Assembly: GCF_013033515.1 (NCBI RefSeq)
Contig: NZ_WQEG01000001.1
Span: 372,001 to 436,000, forward strand
DNA: 64,000 nt
Direction of reading: 5' to 3'
Source: Ruegeria sp. HKCCA6707
GTDB taxonomy: Bacteria; Pseudomonadota; Alphaproteobacteria; Rhodobacterales; Rhodobacteraceae
This document shows positions 53,524-63,820 of this stretch, in pieces; within the stretch, counting starts at the first letter, position 1, and each line of letters begins with the position of its first letter. A model generated the notes under the pieces. It was not told the DNA's origin and did not search any database. It was given only the letters and a program-made list of their open reading frames with translations. A program made the translations under genes and the position numbers.

Positions 53524-54183
53524 CTATTTTTCGCGATCAACCGCATCCTGTTTTAGCCGTGTCATGAACGCATCCGAAATGTGGTCTTTCAGCGCGCGCG
53601 CCGCACCCTCTTCGTCGCGGGCAGCGATGGCATCCACAATGGCCTTGTGCTCTCGCAATGCGATCTCACCGCGCCCCTGCACCGCCAGCGATGTGGTGGC
53701 CATCAGCGCCATACTGCGATGCACCAGATCCAGTTGCTGCACCAGATAACGGTTATGCGAGGCCAGATGGATCTGTTCGTGAAACCGGCGGTTCGCCCGT
53801 GACAACGCAGGTGGATCCCCCACCAGTGCGGCGTCCTCGGCAACCATATCCTGCAACACTTTGATCTCTTCGGCGGTCGCATGACGCGCGGCCAGCCCGG
53901 CGGCTAGCCCTTCCAACTCGCTTCGCACCACGTAAAGCTCGGCCATCTGGTTGTGATCCAGCGAGGCAACGATCAGCGACCGGCCATCGCGTTCCAGCAG
54001 CGATTGTGTCTCAAGCCGCTGCAACGCCTCTCGGATCGGGGTGCGCGACACGCCAAAGCGTTCTGCCAGATCGCTTTCGACCAGACGGTCGCCCGGTTTA
54101 TAGACGCCGACATCAATGGCTTCGAGGATCAAAGCATAGGCGTCCTTGTTGGACTGTCTCGACTGGGGCATCACAACTTCCAT
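53524..54183 (-). CDS. GntR-family regulator with FCD (FadR-like) domain
   Basis: 219 residues. The N-terminal winged helix (GDRLVESDLAERFGVSRTPIREALQRLETQSLL) is followed by an FCD domain with metal-binding histidines in FHEQIHLASHN and LREHKAIVDAI. Such regulators bind small organic acids. It converges with the GT2 gene, the stops being 2 bases apart, and is divergent from the HAD phosphatase gene. The target is not evident. Confidence 0.9.
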   Translation of the reverse strand: MEVVMPQSRQSNKDAYALILEAIDVGVYKPGDRLVESDLAERFGVSRTPIREALQRLETQSLLERDGRSLIVASLDHNQMAELYVVRSELEGLAAGLAARHATAEEIKVLQDMVAEDAALVGDPPALSRANRRFHEQIHLASHNRYLVQQLDLVHRSMALMATTSLAVQGRGEIALREHKAIVDAIAARDEEGAARALKDHISDAFMTRLKQDAVDREK

Positions 54184-54271
54184 TCATTCGTTCGAACCTG
54201 TCTATCCGTCCCAGGGGGAGGCAATCAAGGGTGGCATTGAAAACACCGGGCGGTCGGCCTAAACCCGAACC

Positions 54272-54916
54272 ATGGTGAAACCGGCTTTTTCTCATGTCAC
54301 CCAATGGGTGTTCGACCTCGACAATACGCTCTACCCACCGCATATGCGTCTGTTCGATCAGATCGAGGTGCTGATGACGGATTATGTGGTGCAGGCGATC
54401 GGCGTCGACCGCCCCGAGGCGGACAGGCTGCGGTCGCATTACTGGCGCGAATACGGCACCACGCTGGCAGGGCTGATGGCAGAACATGACCTGGATCCTG
54501 ATCCCTATCTGCATGCGGTGCATCAGGTAGACATGAGCCATATGGAGCCCGACGCCACCTTGGCCGGCCATATCCGCGCCCTGCCCGGGCGTCGCATTGT
54601 CTACACTAACGGATCAGCGCCCTATGCCGAGCGTGTTTTGGCGGCGCGCGGGCTGGATGGGCTGTTTGACGCGATCTATGGTGTCGAACATGCGGGCTAT
54701 CGCCCCAAGCCTGAAAAGGCCGCGTTCGAGGCGATCTTTGCGCAGGACGGAATCGAGGCGCAAAAGGCCGCGATGTTCGAGGATGACCCCCGCAATCTGG
54801 CTGCTCCGCATCAGATGGGAATGCGCACCGTGCACGTCGCGCCTGACCCGCATGAGGCCGACCATATTCATCACCACACCGATGACCTGACCGCGTTTCT
54901 GGGCCGCCTGCGATAG
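54272..54916 (+). CDS. HAD-family pyrimidine 5'-nucleotidase-like phosphatase
   Basis: 214 residues with the HAD motif I FDLDNTLYP (D15, D17), motif II YTNGS, and motif IV FEDDPRNL. The tail and length match the SDT1/PPM1-like pyrimidine 5'-nucleotidase group. It would dephosphorylate UMP/CMP-type nucleotides. It is far from the pyrimidine operon, so any functional link is speculative. Confidence 0.85.
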   Translation: MVKPAFSHVTQWVFDLDNTLYPPHMRLFDQIEVLMTDYVVQAIGVDRPEADRLRSHYWREYGTTLAGLMAEHDLDPDPYLHAVHQVDMSHMEPDATLAGHIRALPGRRIVYTNGSAPYAERVLAARGLDGLFDAIYGVEHAGYRPKPEKAAFEAIFAQDGIEAQKAAMFEDDPRNLAAPHQMGMRTVHVAPDPHEADHIHHHTDDLTAFLGRLR

Positions 54917-55003
54917 GCTGTCACACTGCGACGATCTGTGCGTTTCGCAGGCGCAGCATTCGCCCCATATCCAGCCTAGCGACGAACAGAATCGGAGACC
55001 CCA

Positions 55004-55252
55004 ATGACTGCGCTAGAGATGCCGCAGCGCTTGCCCTTGTGGCAGCGCTTTTTGTTTGCAGTGCCCCTGTTTGGCTGGATGGCCCGGGATGCCGCCAATG
55101 CACAGCCCGAGGATCTTTATTACACCGCCGCAGCGATCTTTAGCATGTGGGGCTGTTCGATCCTGTTGTTCGGTCTGCCCGGGCTCTATATTCCCGCGCT
55201 TCTGATGGTGCCGGTCATGTTCCTGATCCTTGTCCTCATCTCACGCGGATGA
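55004..55252 (+). CDS. Small membrane protein of unknown function
   Basis: 82 residues. A soluble N-terminal part (PLWQRFLFAVPLFGWMARD) is followed by two hydrophobic segments (AAIFSMWGCSILLFGL, YIPALLMVPVMFLILVLI). No ribosome site stands out, but the codon use and the hydrophobic pattern suggest a real gene. I do not recognise the family. It lies between the HAD phosphatase and the UbiH-type gene. Confidence 0.65.
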   Translation: MTALEMPQRLPLWQRFLFAVPLFGWMARDAANAQPEDLYYTAAAIFSMWGCSILLFGLPGLYIPALLMVPVMFLILVLISRG

Positions 55253-55324
55253 CGCACGAGACAGGATGTCGCTTGGCACGCCCTACCCGGCGGCACTAAG
55301 GTCTGCGGGAACGGAGACATGCCC

Positions 55325-56521
55325 ATGAATGACAGCTGTGACATCCTTATTTCTGGCGGCGGAATCGCAGGCCTGACAGCCGCGGCAGCCTTTGGGACGG
55401 CTGGCTTTGACGTTATATGCGTCGATCCGACCCCTCCGATCACCGAACGCGATGTGGACGGGTCAGACCTGCGCAGCACCGCCTTTCTGCAACCTGCCCA
55501 AACCCTGCTTGAACACTGCGGGCTTTGGGACCGGCTGGCCGCCGATGCCGCGCCCTTGCAGATCATGCGAATCGTGGATGCGGGCGGTGATGTGCCAGAA
55601 CCCCGCGTTGTACGCGATTTCAACGCCACCGATGTCTCGGACAAGCCCTTTGGATGGAACCTGCCCAACTGGCTTTTGCGGCGCGAGATGGTGGCCCGGC
55701 TGGCCGATCTGCCCAATGTGGATTTTCGCCCCGGCACGGGCACCGTCAGCCTGTTCACCCGCACCAATGAGGCGCGCGTCGGCCTAAGCGACGGAAGCCG
55801 CATCCGCTGCAAACTTGTCATTGCTGCTGACGGGCGAAACTCGCCCATGCGCGAAGCCGCTGGGATCGCCACCCGCACCACGCGCTATGGCCAGAAAGCG
55901 CTGGCCTTTGCGGTCACACACCCGATCCCGCATGACAATGTCTCGACCGAGATCCACCGCTCAGGCGGGCCGTTTACCCTTGTGCCCCTGCCAGACTGGC
56001 AAGGACAGCCGTCCTCCGCGATTGTCTGGATGGAACGTGGCCCCCGTGCAGTGGAACTGTTGAACCTGGAACCAGAGGCCTTCGAGGCGGCGATGACCGA
56101 ACGATCCTGCGGATTGTTCGGACCACTGAAACTGGCCTCGCGGCGCACAATCTGGCCGATCATCAGCCAATCGGCTGAGCGCTTGTCCGGTGAACGTCTG
56201 GCCCTGATGGCCGAAGCGGCGCATGTGGTCCCGCCTATCGGTGCACAGGGGCTGAATATGTCCCTGGGCGATTTGCGCTGTCTGCTGGAATTGGCGCAGG
56301 CCCACCCCGAGGGGCTGGGCGATGCATCCATGCTGGACGCCTATCACAAAGCCCGCCATTCCGAGATCGAGTTGCGCGTCAAAGGTATCGATCTGTTGAA
56401 CCGCGCCTCGATGATCGAGGCGCGTCCGTTGCGTGATGCGCGGGCGATAGGTCTGAATGCACTTTATTCCCTGCCACCGGTGCGCAAAACGCTGATGCAG
56501 ATGGGTCTTGGAATGCGCTGA
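55325..56521 (+). CDS. UbiH/UbiF/VisC-family FAD monooxygenase
   Basis: 398 residues from ATG 55325. An FAD motif GGGIAGLTAA lies near the N-terminus, the DG motif is AADGRNSPMREAAG, and the FAD C-terminal block EAAHVVPPIGAQGLNMSLGD fits UbiH-family ring hydroxylases. It probably acts in ubiquinone synthesis at the membrane. Which ring carbon it hydroxylates is not clear from sequence. Confidence 0.9.
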   Translation: MNDSCDILISGGGIAGLTAAAAFGTAGFDVICVDPTPPITERDVDGSDLRSTAFLQPAQTLLEHCGLWDRLAADAAPLQIMRIVDAGGDVPEPRVVRDFNATDVSDKPFGWNLPNWLLRREMVARLADLPNVDFRPGTGTVSLFTRTNEARVGLSDGSRIRCKLVIAADGRNSPMREAAGIATRTTRYGQKALAFAVTHPIPHDNVSTEIHRSGGPFTLVPLPDWQGQPSSAIVWMERGPRAVELLNLEPEAFEAAMTERSCGLFGPLKLASRRTIWPIISQSAERLSGERLALMAEAAHVVPPIGAQGLNMSLGDLRCLLELAQAHPEGLGDASMLDAYHKARHSEIELRVKGIDLLNRASMIEARPLRDARAIGLNALYSLPPVRKTLMQMGLGMR

Positions 56522-56531
56522 GGCGCTGCCC

Positions 56532-57659
56532 TTACAGAACCTGATCCAACACCCGCTTCAGCCGGGCCATGGTGCGATCGACGTCATACAGCTTGTCCAG
56601 ACCAAACAGGCCAAGGCGGAACGTGCTGAACCCTGCGGGCTCATCACATTGCAACGGCACGCCTGCTGCGATCTGCATGCCCAAAGCTGCGAATTTCTTA
56701 CCGTTCTGCACCTCGGGATCCGCTGTATAGCTGACCACGACGCCCGGCGCGCCAAATCCATCTGCCGCGACCGAAACGATCCCTTTGTCGCGCAGCATCG
56801 CCCGTACGCCATCGCCCAAGGCCCACTGGGCCTGACGCAGCTTTTCGAACCCGTAAGCGCGGGTTTCCTGCATCGTGTCGCGAAAGGCGCGCAGCGCATC
56901 GGTTGGCATCGTGGCGTGATAGGCATGGCCGCCATCTTCATAGGCCTGCATGATCTGACGCCACTTTTTCAGATCCACCGCAAAACTGTCCGAGGTTGTC
57001 TCGGCCAACCGCGCCTCGGCTCGCTTGGACAGCATGACCAAACCGGCGCAGGGTGACGCACTCCACCCCTTTTGTGGGGCCGAGATCAGGACATCCACGC
57101 CGGTTGCCTTCATGTCCACCCAGGCACAGCCTGAGGCGATGCAATCCAGCACCATCAACGCGCCGACCTCATGTGCCGCTGCTGCCACTTGCGTCACGTA
57201 GTCGTCCGGCAGGATCAATCCGGCCGAAGTTTCGACATGCGGCGCGAATACGATATCCGGGCGCTGCTCGCGAATTGTTGCAACCACCTCTTCGATTGGT
57301 GCGGGCGCAAACGGAGACGGGCTTGAATTGCCGGTTTCACGTGCCTTCGTCACCGTCGCCGACGCCGTTAACCCGCCGGATTCGATAATTTGGCTCCACC
57401 GGTAGGAAAACCAACCATTGCGAACCACCAAGACGTTGGCTCCTTTGGCAAATTGGCGGGCGACAGCTTCCATCCCGTAGGTGCCGCCTCCGGGTACGAT
57501 GGCGACTGCATCCGCATTGTATACCTCACGCAGCATGGACGAGATATCGCGCATAACCTCTTGAAAATTTTGCGACATGTGGTTGAGAGAGCGATCCGTG
57601 AAGACAACCGAAAACTCTTCCAGACCGGTGGGATCGACATTATCCAATAGCGCGGGCAT
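56532..57659 (-). CDS. Class V PLP aminotransferase (alanine--glyoxylate type)
   Basis: 375 residues. The PLP lysine is K197 in SAPQKGWSASP and the pyridine-binding aspartate is D172 (VLDCIASGCAW). A family-typical VPGGGTYGMEAVAR (residues 55-68) lies in the N-terminal part. It belongs with alanine-glyoxylate, serine-pyruvate or 2-aminoethylphosphonate transaminases. No pathway partner is adjacent, so the amine donor is unknown. It is divergent from a HutC-like regulator 230 bases away, which probably controls it. Confidence 0.86.
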   Translation of the reverse strand: MPALLDNVDPTGLEEFSVVFTDRSLNHMSQNFQEVMRDISSMLREVYNADAVAIVPGGGTYGMEAVARQFAKGANVLVVRNGWFSYRWSQIIESGGLTASATVTKARETGNSSPSPFAPAPIEEVVATIREQRPDIVFAPHVETSAGLILPDDYVTQVAAAAHEVGALMVLDCIASGCAWVDMKATGVDVLISAPQKGWSASPCAGLVMLSKRAEARLAETTSDSFAVDLKKWRQIMQAYEDGGHAYHATMPTDALRAFRDTMQETRAYGFEKLRQAQWALGDGVRAMLRDKGIVSVAADGFGAPGVVVSYTADPEVQNGKKFAALGMQIAAGVPLQCDEPAGFSTFRLGLFGLDKLYDVDRTMARLKRVLDQVL

Positions 57660-57889
57660 GCGTTGTCCTTTCCTTGGCTTGCCCCTTTCTGCACGCTGTT
57701 GAACGCAAGGTAAAGCGTTCCAAATCTGCTGCGTTTCTCCGTAAAGTCACCGCTAAATTTAAGGTTTCTTGTGCTAGCAAATCAGAACAGTCGAGAAGAA
57801 GTGACGCTAAACAGAGTCACCCTCCCTTTACACCATTGCGTGTTTCTGAGCATATGCACTCACTTTTTAATAGAAGAGGTCTTGAATTC

Positions 57890-58591
57890 GTGACTGAACA
57901 AAGACGGATCAGTTTTCAAGTTGTCCGGGACGAGGTCAAACGACGGATCGAAACCCGAGTTTGGCCACAAGGTTCTTTACTACCGACCGAAACTCAGCTG
58001 GCCGAAGAGTTCAGCTGCGCTCGCGCCACCGTCAACCGGGCTTTGCGCGAACTGTCCGATCAGGGATTTGTCGAACGCAAACGCAAAAGCGGCACACGGG
58101 TCAAAAAAGAACCCAGAAAACAAGCCAAGCTTGAGATTTCCCTGGCGCGCCAGGCCGTCGAACAACAGAACTCGGACTATCGCTATGCGCTGGTCGAGCG
58201 GAATGTGGTTTCAAGCCCACGCTGGCTGACGTCGCAGTTGAATGTCGATCCGGACGCACGCGTTCTACATATCGTTTGCATGCATTACGCGGACAACCGC
58301 CCCTTCCAGCTGGAAGAGCGCTGGGTGGTAATTGAAACGGTTCCTGAAATCGAAACGGCGGATCTGAACCATTCCGGCCCCCATGAATGGCTGTTGAACG
58401 CAGCCCCCTTTACCGAAGCCGAAATCGCCTTTTCCGCCATTTCCGCAGATGGCCGCCTGGCCGAGTTCATGGGCACCACGACCGGAACGTCGATGATCCA
58501 ATTGGAACGCACGACGTGGAAAGACGGCCAGCCTATGACGTTCGCCCGCCTGACCCATCATCCTGGGTATTGTATCCGGTCGAAGTACTGA
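57890..58591 (+). CDS. GntR-family regulator with UTRA domain (HutC-like)
   Basis: 233 residues from GTG 57890, chosen for the AGAAGAGG ribosome site; an ATG at 57854 is possible. Winged helix LPTETQLAEEFSCARATVNRALRELSDQGFVERK is followed by a UTRA ligand domain (PFQLEERWVVIETVPEI, the AEIAFSAISADGRLAEFM block and the final RLTHHPGYCIRS). HutC itself senses urocanate, but no hut genes are present. It is divergent from the class V aminotransferase gene, its likely target. Confidence 0.87.
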   Translation: MTEQRRISFQVVRDEVKRRIETRVWPQGSLLPTETQLAEEFSCARATVNRALRELSDQGFVERKRKSGTRVKKEPRKQAKLEISLARQAVEQQNSDYRYALVERNVVSSPRWLTSQLNVDPDARVLHIVCMHYADNRPFQLEERWVVIETVPEIETADLNHSGPHEWLLNAAPFTEAEIAFSAISADGRLAEFMGTTTGTSMIQLERTTWKDGQPMTFARLTHHPGYCIRSKY

Positions 58592-59050
58592 TCACCCGAT
58601 CGGGCCCGGCAAGCGCTCTTCGCTGAGCAGAACATTTGCCTCAACGTCGCCGGCACCAGGCAGTGTCATGATCCGGCGGCGCAGGACGCGCTCGAAATCG
58701 GCCAGATCCCGCGCCACAACCCGCAATCGGTAATCATAGAGCCCTAAAACATGCTCAACGGTCTGAACCTCGGGGATGGCGCTCACGGCGCGTTCGAAAT
58801 CTTCCAGGCTGATCTGCCCTTTGCGGCCAAGCTTGACGCCCAGAAACACGGTTACCCCAAACCCCAGCGCTTCGGCATTCAGACGCAGCCTGCGCCCTTT
58901 GATCACCCCGGCCTGTTCCAACCTGCGAATACGCCGCCAGGTTGCGGGTTGCGACAGCCCAAAGCGGCGCCCCAACGCACCAGCGCTTTGTGTCGCATCC
59001 TGTGCAAGCGCGCGCAGGATTTTGCGGTCAACCTCATCCAATTCGATCAT
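58592..59050 (-). CDS. Lrp/AsnC-family regulator (second of a tandem pair)
   Basis: 152 residues. An intact HTH (SAGALGRRFGLSQPATWRRIRRLEQAGVI) is followed by the RAM domain. It overlaps the upstream Lrp gene by 4 bases, so the two are made together, and its stop lies one base past the stop of the convergent regulator gene. The two proteins differ clearly in sequence, so they may form a hetero-oligomer. Confidence 0.9.
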   Translation of the reverse strand: MIELDEVDRKILRALAQDATQSAGALGRRFGLSQPATWRRIRRLEQAGVIKGRRLRLNAEALGFGVTVFLGVKLGRKGQISLEDFERAVSAIPEVQTVEHVLGLYDYRLRVVARDLADFERVLRRRIMTLPGAGDVEANVLLSEERLPGPIG

Positions 59051-59502
59051 ACCGGCAACACCTCGTCGCGTTTGACACGCGCGATATGCATCAGCGCCTC
59101 GATATCCGCGATATGCGGCAAGGTCAGAATGCGATCACGATACACTTGCTGATAATGTGTCATGTCACGCGCCAGCACCGACAGGCGCACGTCAACACGC
59201 CCCAGGAAGGTCTGGATCTCGATCACCTCCGACACGTCCCGCGCGGCTTCGGTAAACTCGTCAAAGGCACGCGGTTGCGTCTTGTCCAGCGTGATCCGCA
59301 AGGAAACCTCAACCGCATAGCCCAATGCGGCCCAGTCGATCACGGCCTCTTGCCCCTCGATGATACCCGCCGCCTGCATCTTCTCGATCCGTCGCCAGCA
59401 CACGCCCGCGCTGATCCGGCATCGTTCGGCCAGTTCGGCTGTGGTCAGGCTGGGTTCGGCCTGAAAGATGCGCAGGATGCGCCTGTCGATATCGTCGAGC
59501 AT
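59047..59502 (-). CDS. Lrp/AsnC-family regulator (first of a tandem pair)
   Basis: 151 residues with an N-terminal HTH (TTAELAERCRISAGVCWRRIEKMQAAGII) and a RAM domain ending IADIEALMHIARV. It is divergent from ilvC with 131 bases between, in which four TTCTTCA repeats occur. Feedback control of branched-chain amino acid synthesis is a natural hypothesis, based on position only. Confidence 0.9.
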   Translation of the reverse strand: MLDDIDRRILRIFQAEPSLTTAELAERCRISAGVCWRRIEKMQAAGIIEGQEAVIDWAALGYAVEVSLRITLDKTQPRAFDEFTEAARDVSEVIEIQTFLGRVDVRLSVLARDMTHYQQVYRDRILTLPHIADIEALMHIARVKRDEVLPV

Positions 59503-59504
59503 GA

Positions 59505-60656
<1,152 letters not shown>

Positions 60657-60675
60657 GCCTGACTTCTGTCGGTGA

Positions 60676-60704
60676 AAGGGCGGCCAACAAGGCCGCCCTT
60701 TTCA
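60676..60704. terminator. Bidirectional terminator after ilvC
   Basis: A perfect 10-bp stem AAGGGCGGCC/GGCCGCCCTT with an AACAA loop runs into TTTTC on the plus strand. It separates ilvC from the convergent SRPBCC gene. Confidence 0.85.
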
Positions 60705-61157
60705 ATTGGCAACAGCGTTCCCATAGCGCTCGCCCAGCACAAAATCCCAGCCGCTGTCATAATTCTTGCGTTTGTCCGCAGCCTCGGCTGCCCAGACCTC
60801 CCACCCTGAATGGGTCAGCGTCACCTTGGTCTCAGCGTCGTTTTGCGCTTCAAAACTCACCTCAACACGGGTGGGGTAATCCGTATTTGTCCCCGGGTGC
60901 CATGTGAACGCGATGCGCTGGCCTTCTTCATAGACCAAAACCTCACCCCATTCTGCGCGGTTGCCATCATACATGGTCTCATAAACCGCCCCACCGACCC
61001 GAGGTTCGATTGTCACGCCAAGCGCGGGCTGGTTATGGGCCGCCGATACCGCGTGCCCCTCCAGAGGCCACCATTTCGCGATACGGTTTACAAAGATATC
61101 AAAGGCGCGCGCGGGCTCGGCTTTGACAACAACAGTCTTCACAATAGGATCGGTCAC
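60702..61157 (-). CDS. SRPBCC/AHSA1-family protein
   Basis: 151 residues with the START-like fold of the AHSA1 group: VKTVVVKAEPARAFDIFVNRIAKWWP, RVGGAVYETMYDGNRAEWGEV and a late WHPGTNTDYPTRVEVSFE strand. It is overlapped at its start by the ArsR gene (4 bases), the usual ArsR-SRPBCC operon. The ligand is unknown; members bind lipids or aromatic compounds. Confidence 0.88.
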   Translation of the reverse strand: MTDPIVKTVVVKAEPARAFDIFVNRIAKWWPLEGHAVSAAHNQPALGVTIEPRVGGAVYETMYDGNRAEWGEVLVYEEGQRIAFTWHPGTNTDYPTRVEVSFEAQNDAETKVTLTHSGWEVWAAEAADKRKNYDSGWDFVLGERYGNAVAN

Positions 61158-61465
61158 GCGTCTTCCTTCCCTGAATTTACCTCATCCGCAAATCGGCTCA
61201 TCACCTCCGACCAGTAGCGATCAAGCCATGACCGCAGCGCATCCAGCCCGTCGGGACAGGCCGTGTAGATGCGCCGCGTGCCCTGAGCCTGACACATCAC
61301 CAGCCCCGCATCGGACAACACGCGAAGGTGCTGCGACACGGCAGGACGGCTGACAGGCATGTCCGCTGCGATCTGCCCCACTGATTGCGGCTTGCGCGCC
61401 ACCGCCTCGAACACGTGTCTGCGTGTGGTATCCCCAAGGGCTGACAGAGCTTTATCGTAAGTCAT
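61154..61465 (-). CDS. ArsR-family transcriptional regulator
   Basis: 103 residues, a single winged helix (QIAADMPVSRPAVSQHLRVLSDAGLV, then RRIYTACPDGLDALRSWLD). No metal-binding cysteine pair like CxC is seen, so it is a non-metal ArsR. It is translationally coupled to the SRPBCC gene and divergent from a DMT transporter gene. Confidence 0.9.
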   Translation of the reverse strand: MTYDKALSALGDTTRRHVFEAVARKPQSVGQIAADMPVSRPAVSQHLRVLSDAGLVMCQAQGTRRIYTACPDGLDALRSWLDRYWSEVMSRFADEVNSGKEDA

Positions 61466-61543
61466 AGCTTACGGTAAGTATAAACTTACTCTTTGTCAAA
61501 TTCCCTTCGTGACACGGGTCAGCCTGCGAGATAAGGGGATGGA

Positions 61544-62446
61544 ATGGTTGAACAACCTTCAAAGCGTGACTGGAGCGGCGTCTTCACTTTGGGCCTCATA
61601 TGGGGCGCAACTTTCATGGTCGTGGCCATGGCACTTGAGGGGTATGGCCCGATCACCGTTGCCACGGCGCGTACCACCCTGGGAGCGGTGACATTGCTGC
61701 TTTTGATGCGACTGTCCGGCCGCCGCATTCCAACGCTCACGCCTGCTCTGGCGACATCCATTGTGTTGATCGGCTTGTTGTCGACCGCAGTGCCGTTCAT
61801 GCTGCTCAGCTGGGGGCAACAATTTGTGCCTTCGGCCTTTGCCGGGCTGTCGATGGCCGCGATCCCGCTGATGGTGCTGCCGCTTGCGCATTTCTTTTCG
61901 GATGAGCCGATGAACCTGCGCCGCCTGATTGGTGTCTGCCTTGGCTTTACCGGCGCGCTGGTGCTGATTGGGCCGGGACTGGCGCAATTGGGACAAGGTG
62001 CAGAGCCGCTTGCGCAACTGGCCTGCATCTGCGCCGCCCTGTGCTATGCCAGCTCTTCGATCATGACACGTCGGTGTCCGCCGATTGACCCGCTGGTCCT
62101 GGCTGCGCTGATGCTGCTTGTCGGCGCCGTGGTGTTGATACCGATCCTGCTGATGACCGAGGGGCCACCAACCTGGCAAGGGCCCCGTCCAACGCTTGCT
62201 TTGCTCGTTTTGGGCCTTGTACCAACCGCCTTTGCCACCTCGCTGCGGGTATCCATCACGCGCAGCGCCGGGTCGGTTTTCCTGACGCTTGTGAACTATC
62301 AGGTTCCGGTCTGGTCGATGGTGTTCGGGGCCTGGATCCTGTCCGAGGCCCTGCCCCTGCGCTTTTTCGGCGCGCTTGCGCTGATCCTGACCGGTATGGC
62401 CATCAGCCAGTGGTTCAGCCTGAAACGAATGCTGACCCGCGCTTAG
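61544..62446 (+). CDS. EamA/DMT-family transporter
   Basis: 300 residues with about ten helices and the EamA starting block [34 protein letters not shown]. Its stop overlaps the convergent glmM stop by 4 bases. It lies beside an ArsR gene, which could regulate it in the 78-base gap. Substrate unknown. It is the third DMT-type transporter in the window. Confidence 0.9.
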   Translation: MVEQPSKRDWSGVFTLGLIWGATFMVVAMALEGYGPITVATARTTLGAVTLLLLMRLSGRRIPTLTPALATSIVLIGLLSTAVPFMLLSWGQQFVPSAFAGLSMAAIPLMVLPLAHFFSDEPMNLRRLIGVCLGFTGALVLIGPGLAQLGQGAEPLAQLACICAALCYASSSIMTRRCPPIDPLVLAALMLLVGAVVLIPILLMTEGPPTWQGPRPTLALLVLGLVPTAFATSLRVSITRSAGSVFLTLVNYQVPVWSMVFGAWILSEALPLRFFGALALILTGMAISQWFSLKRMLTRA

Positions 62447-63786
62447 CCCGCAGCGGCCTCAACCTCGGCCACGATCCCGTTCACCACCTGCGTCAACAGA
62501 CCGTCATCTTCGCATTCCGCCATCACCCGGATCAAAGGTTCGGTCCCGGACTTGCGGATCAGCAGACGCCCTTTGCCGTTCAGCTGCGCCTCGGCTTCCG
62601 CAATCGCAGATTTGACGCTGTCAGCCTCCAGCGGCACCTGCCCTTCGCCATAGCGCACGTTCTTCAGCAGTTGAGGCACGGTTTCGAATTGGCGCGACAG
62701 CTCGGAGGCCTTTTTCTCGGACAGAACCATTTCCGCCAGAAAATGCAGCCCCGCCATAAGCCCGTCGCCTGTGGTGGCATAGTCGCTCATCACTATGTGG
62801 CCGGATTGCTCACCGCCCAGGTTGAACCCGCCCTCGCGCATCCGCTCAACCACATAGCGGTCACCAACGGCAGTGCGCTCCAAACGCAAACCTTGCGCGC
62901 TTAGATGCCGCTCCAGCCCCAGATTGGACATCACGGTGGCCACCAAAGCGCCGCCTTTTAGCTGATCTGCCTTACTCCAGGCCGAGGCCAGCAGGGCCAT
63001 AAGCTGGTCACCATCTGCCACGGTGCCGGCTTCGTCAACGATCACCACCCGGTCTGCATCGCCATCCAGGCAGATCCCAACATCCGCGCCATGGGCCACA
63101 ACCGTTTCAGCCGCAAATTCGGGATGGGTCGAGCCACAATCGAGGTTGATATTCTTTCCGTTCGGCGCAATGCCAACCGGGATAACCTCGGCACCCAGCT
63201 CCCACAGGACTTCAGGCGCGGTACGGTGTGCAGCACCGTTGGCGCAGTCGATCACCACTTTCAGCCCGTCCAAGCGCACGTCACGCGGCAGGGAAGATTT
63301 CACCCGCTCGCCATAGCGGAACCGCGCATCATCCACCCGACGCGCGCGCCCGATATTCTGCGCCTGGGCAGGTTTGACACCCTCTTCGATCAGCCGCTCG
63401 ATCTCTAGTTCGGCCTGATCGGACAGCTTATACCCGTCGGGGCCAAAAAACTTGATGCCATTGTCCTCTGCCGGGTTGTGGCTGGCCGAAATCATCACCC
63501 CAAGGTCGGCCCGCATGGACCGGGTCATCAGCCCGACCGCTGGTGTCGGCACCGGCCCCAACAGCAACACATTCATCCCGGTCGAGGTTAGCCCAGCGGT
63601 CAGAGCGTTCTCCAGCATATAGCCCGAAAGCCGCGTGTCCTTACCGATGACCACCCGATGCACACCCGAGGCATCGCGGCGGAAATATCGCCCCACAGCC
63701 GCGCCGATGCGCAGGGCCATTTCAGCCGTCATGGGATGCGTGTTCGCGGTGCCACGCACCCCGTCGGTTCCGAACAATTTACGCAT
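62443..63786 (-). CDS. glmM: Phosphoglucosamine mutase
   Basis: 447 residues from ATG 63786 with a GGAGAG ribosome site; the upstream frame is not coding. The phosphorylated serine is S102 in [12 protein letters not shown], the metal loop is DGDADRV, and the sugar loop is GEQSGHI. It converts glucosamine-6-phosphate to glucosamine-1-phosphate for UDP-GlcNAc, peptidoglycan and LPS synthesis. It follows folP on the same strand, a common order. Confidence 0.97.
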   Translation of the reverse strand: MRKLFGTDGVRGTANTHPMTAEMALRIGAAVGRYFRRDASGVHRVVIGKDTRLSGYMLENALTAGLTSTGMNVLLLGPVPTPAVGLMTRSMRADLGVMISASHNPAEDNGIKFFGPDGYKLSDQAELEIERLIEEGVKPAQAQNIGRARRVDDARFRYGERVKSSLPRDVRLDGLKVVIDCANGAAHRTAPEVLWELGAEVIPVGIAPNGKNINLDCGSTHPEFAAETVVAHGADVGICLDGDADRVVIVDEAGTVADGDQLMALLASAWSKADQLKGGALVATVMSNLGLERHLSAQGLRLERTAVGDRYVVERMREGGFNLGGEQSGHIVMSDYATTGDGLMAGLHFLAEMVLSEKKASELSRQFETVPQLLKNVRYGEGQVPLEADSVKSAIAEAEAQLNGKGRLLIRKSGTEPLIRVMAECEDDGLLTQVVNGIVAEVEAAAG

Positions 63787-63820
63787 CAATACTCTCCTGA
63801 AACACCTGCCTGCGTCCGAA

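Noticed and set aside
58592..59502. Tandem Lrp-like genes as siroheme decarboxylase (AhbA/AhbB)
   Set aside because: Both have intact helix-turn-helix segments, and no heme genes are nearby. Position next to ilvC favours amino acid regulators.
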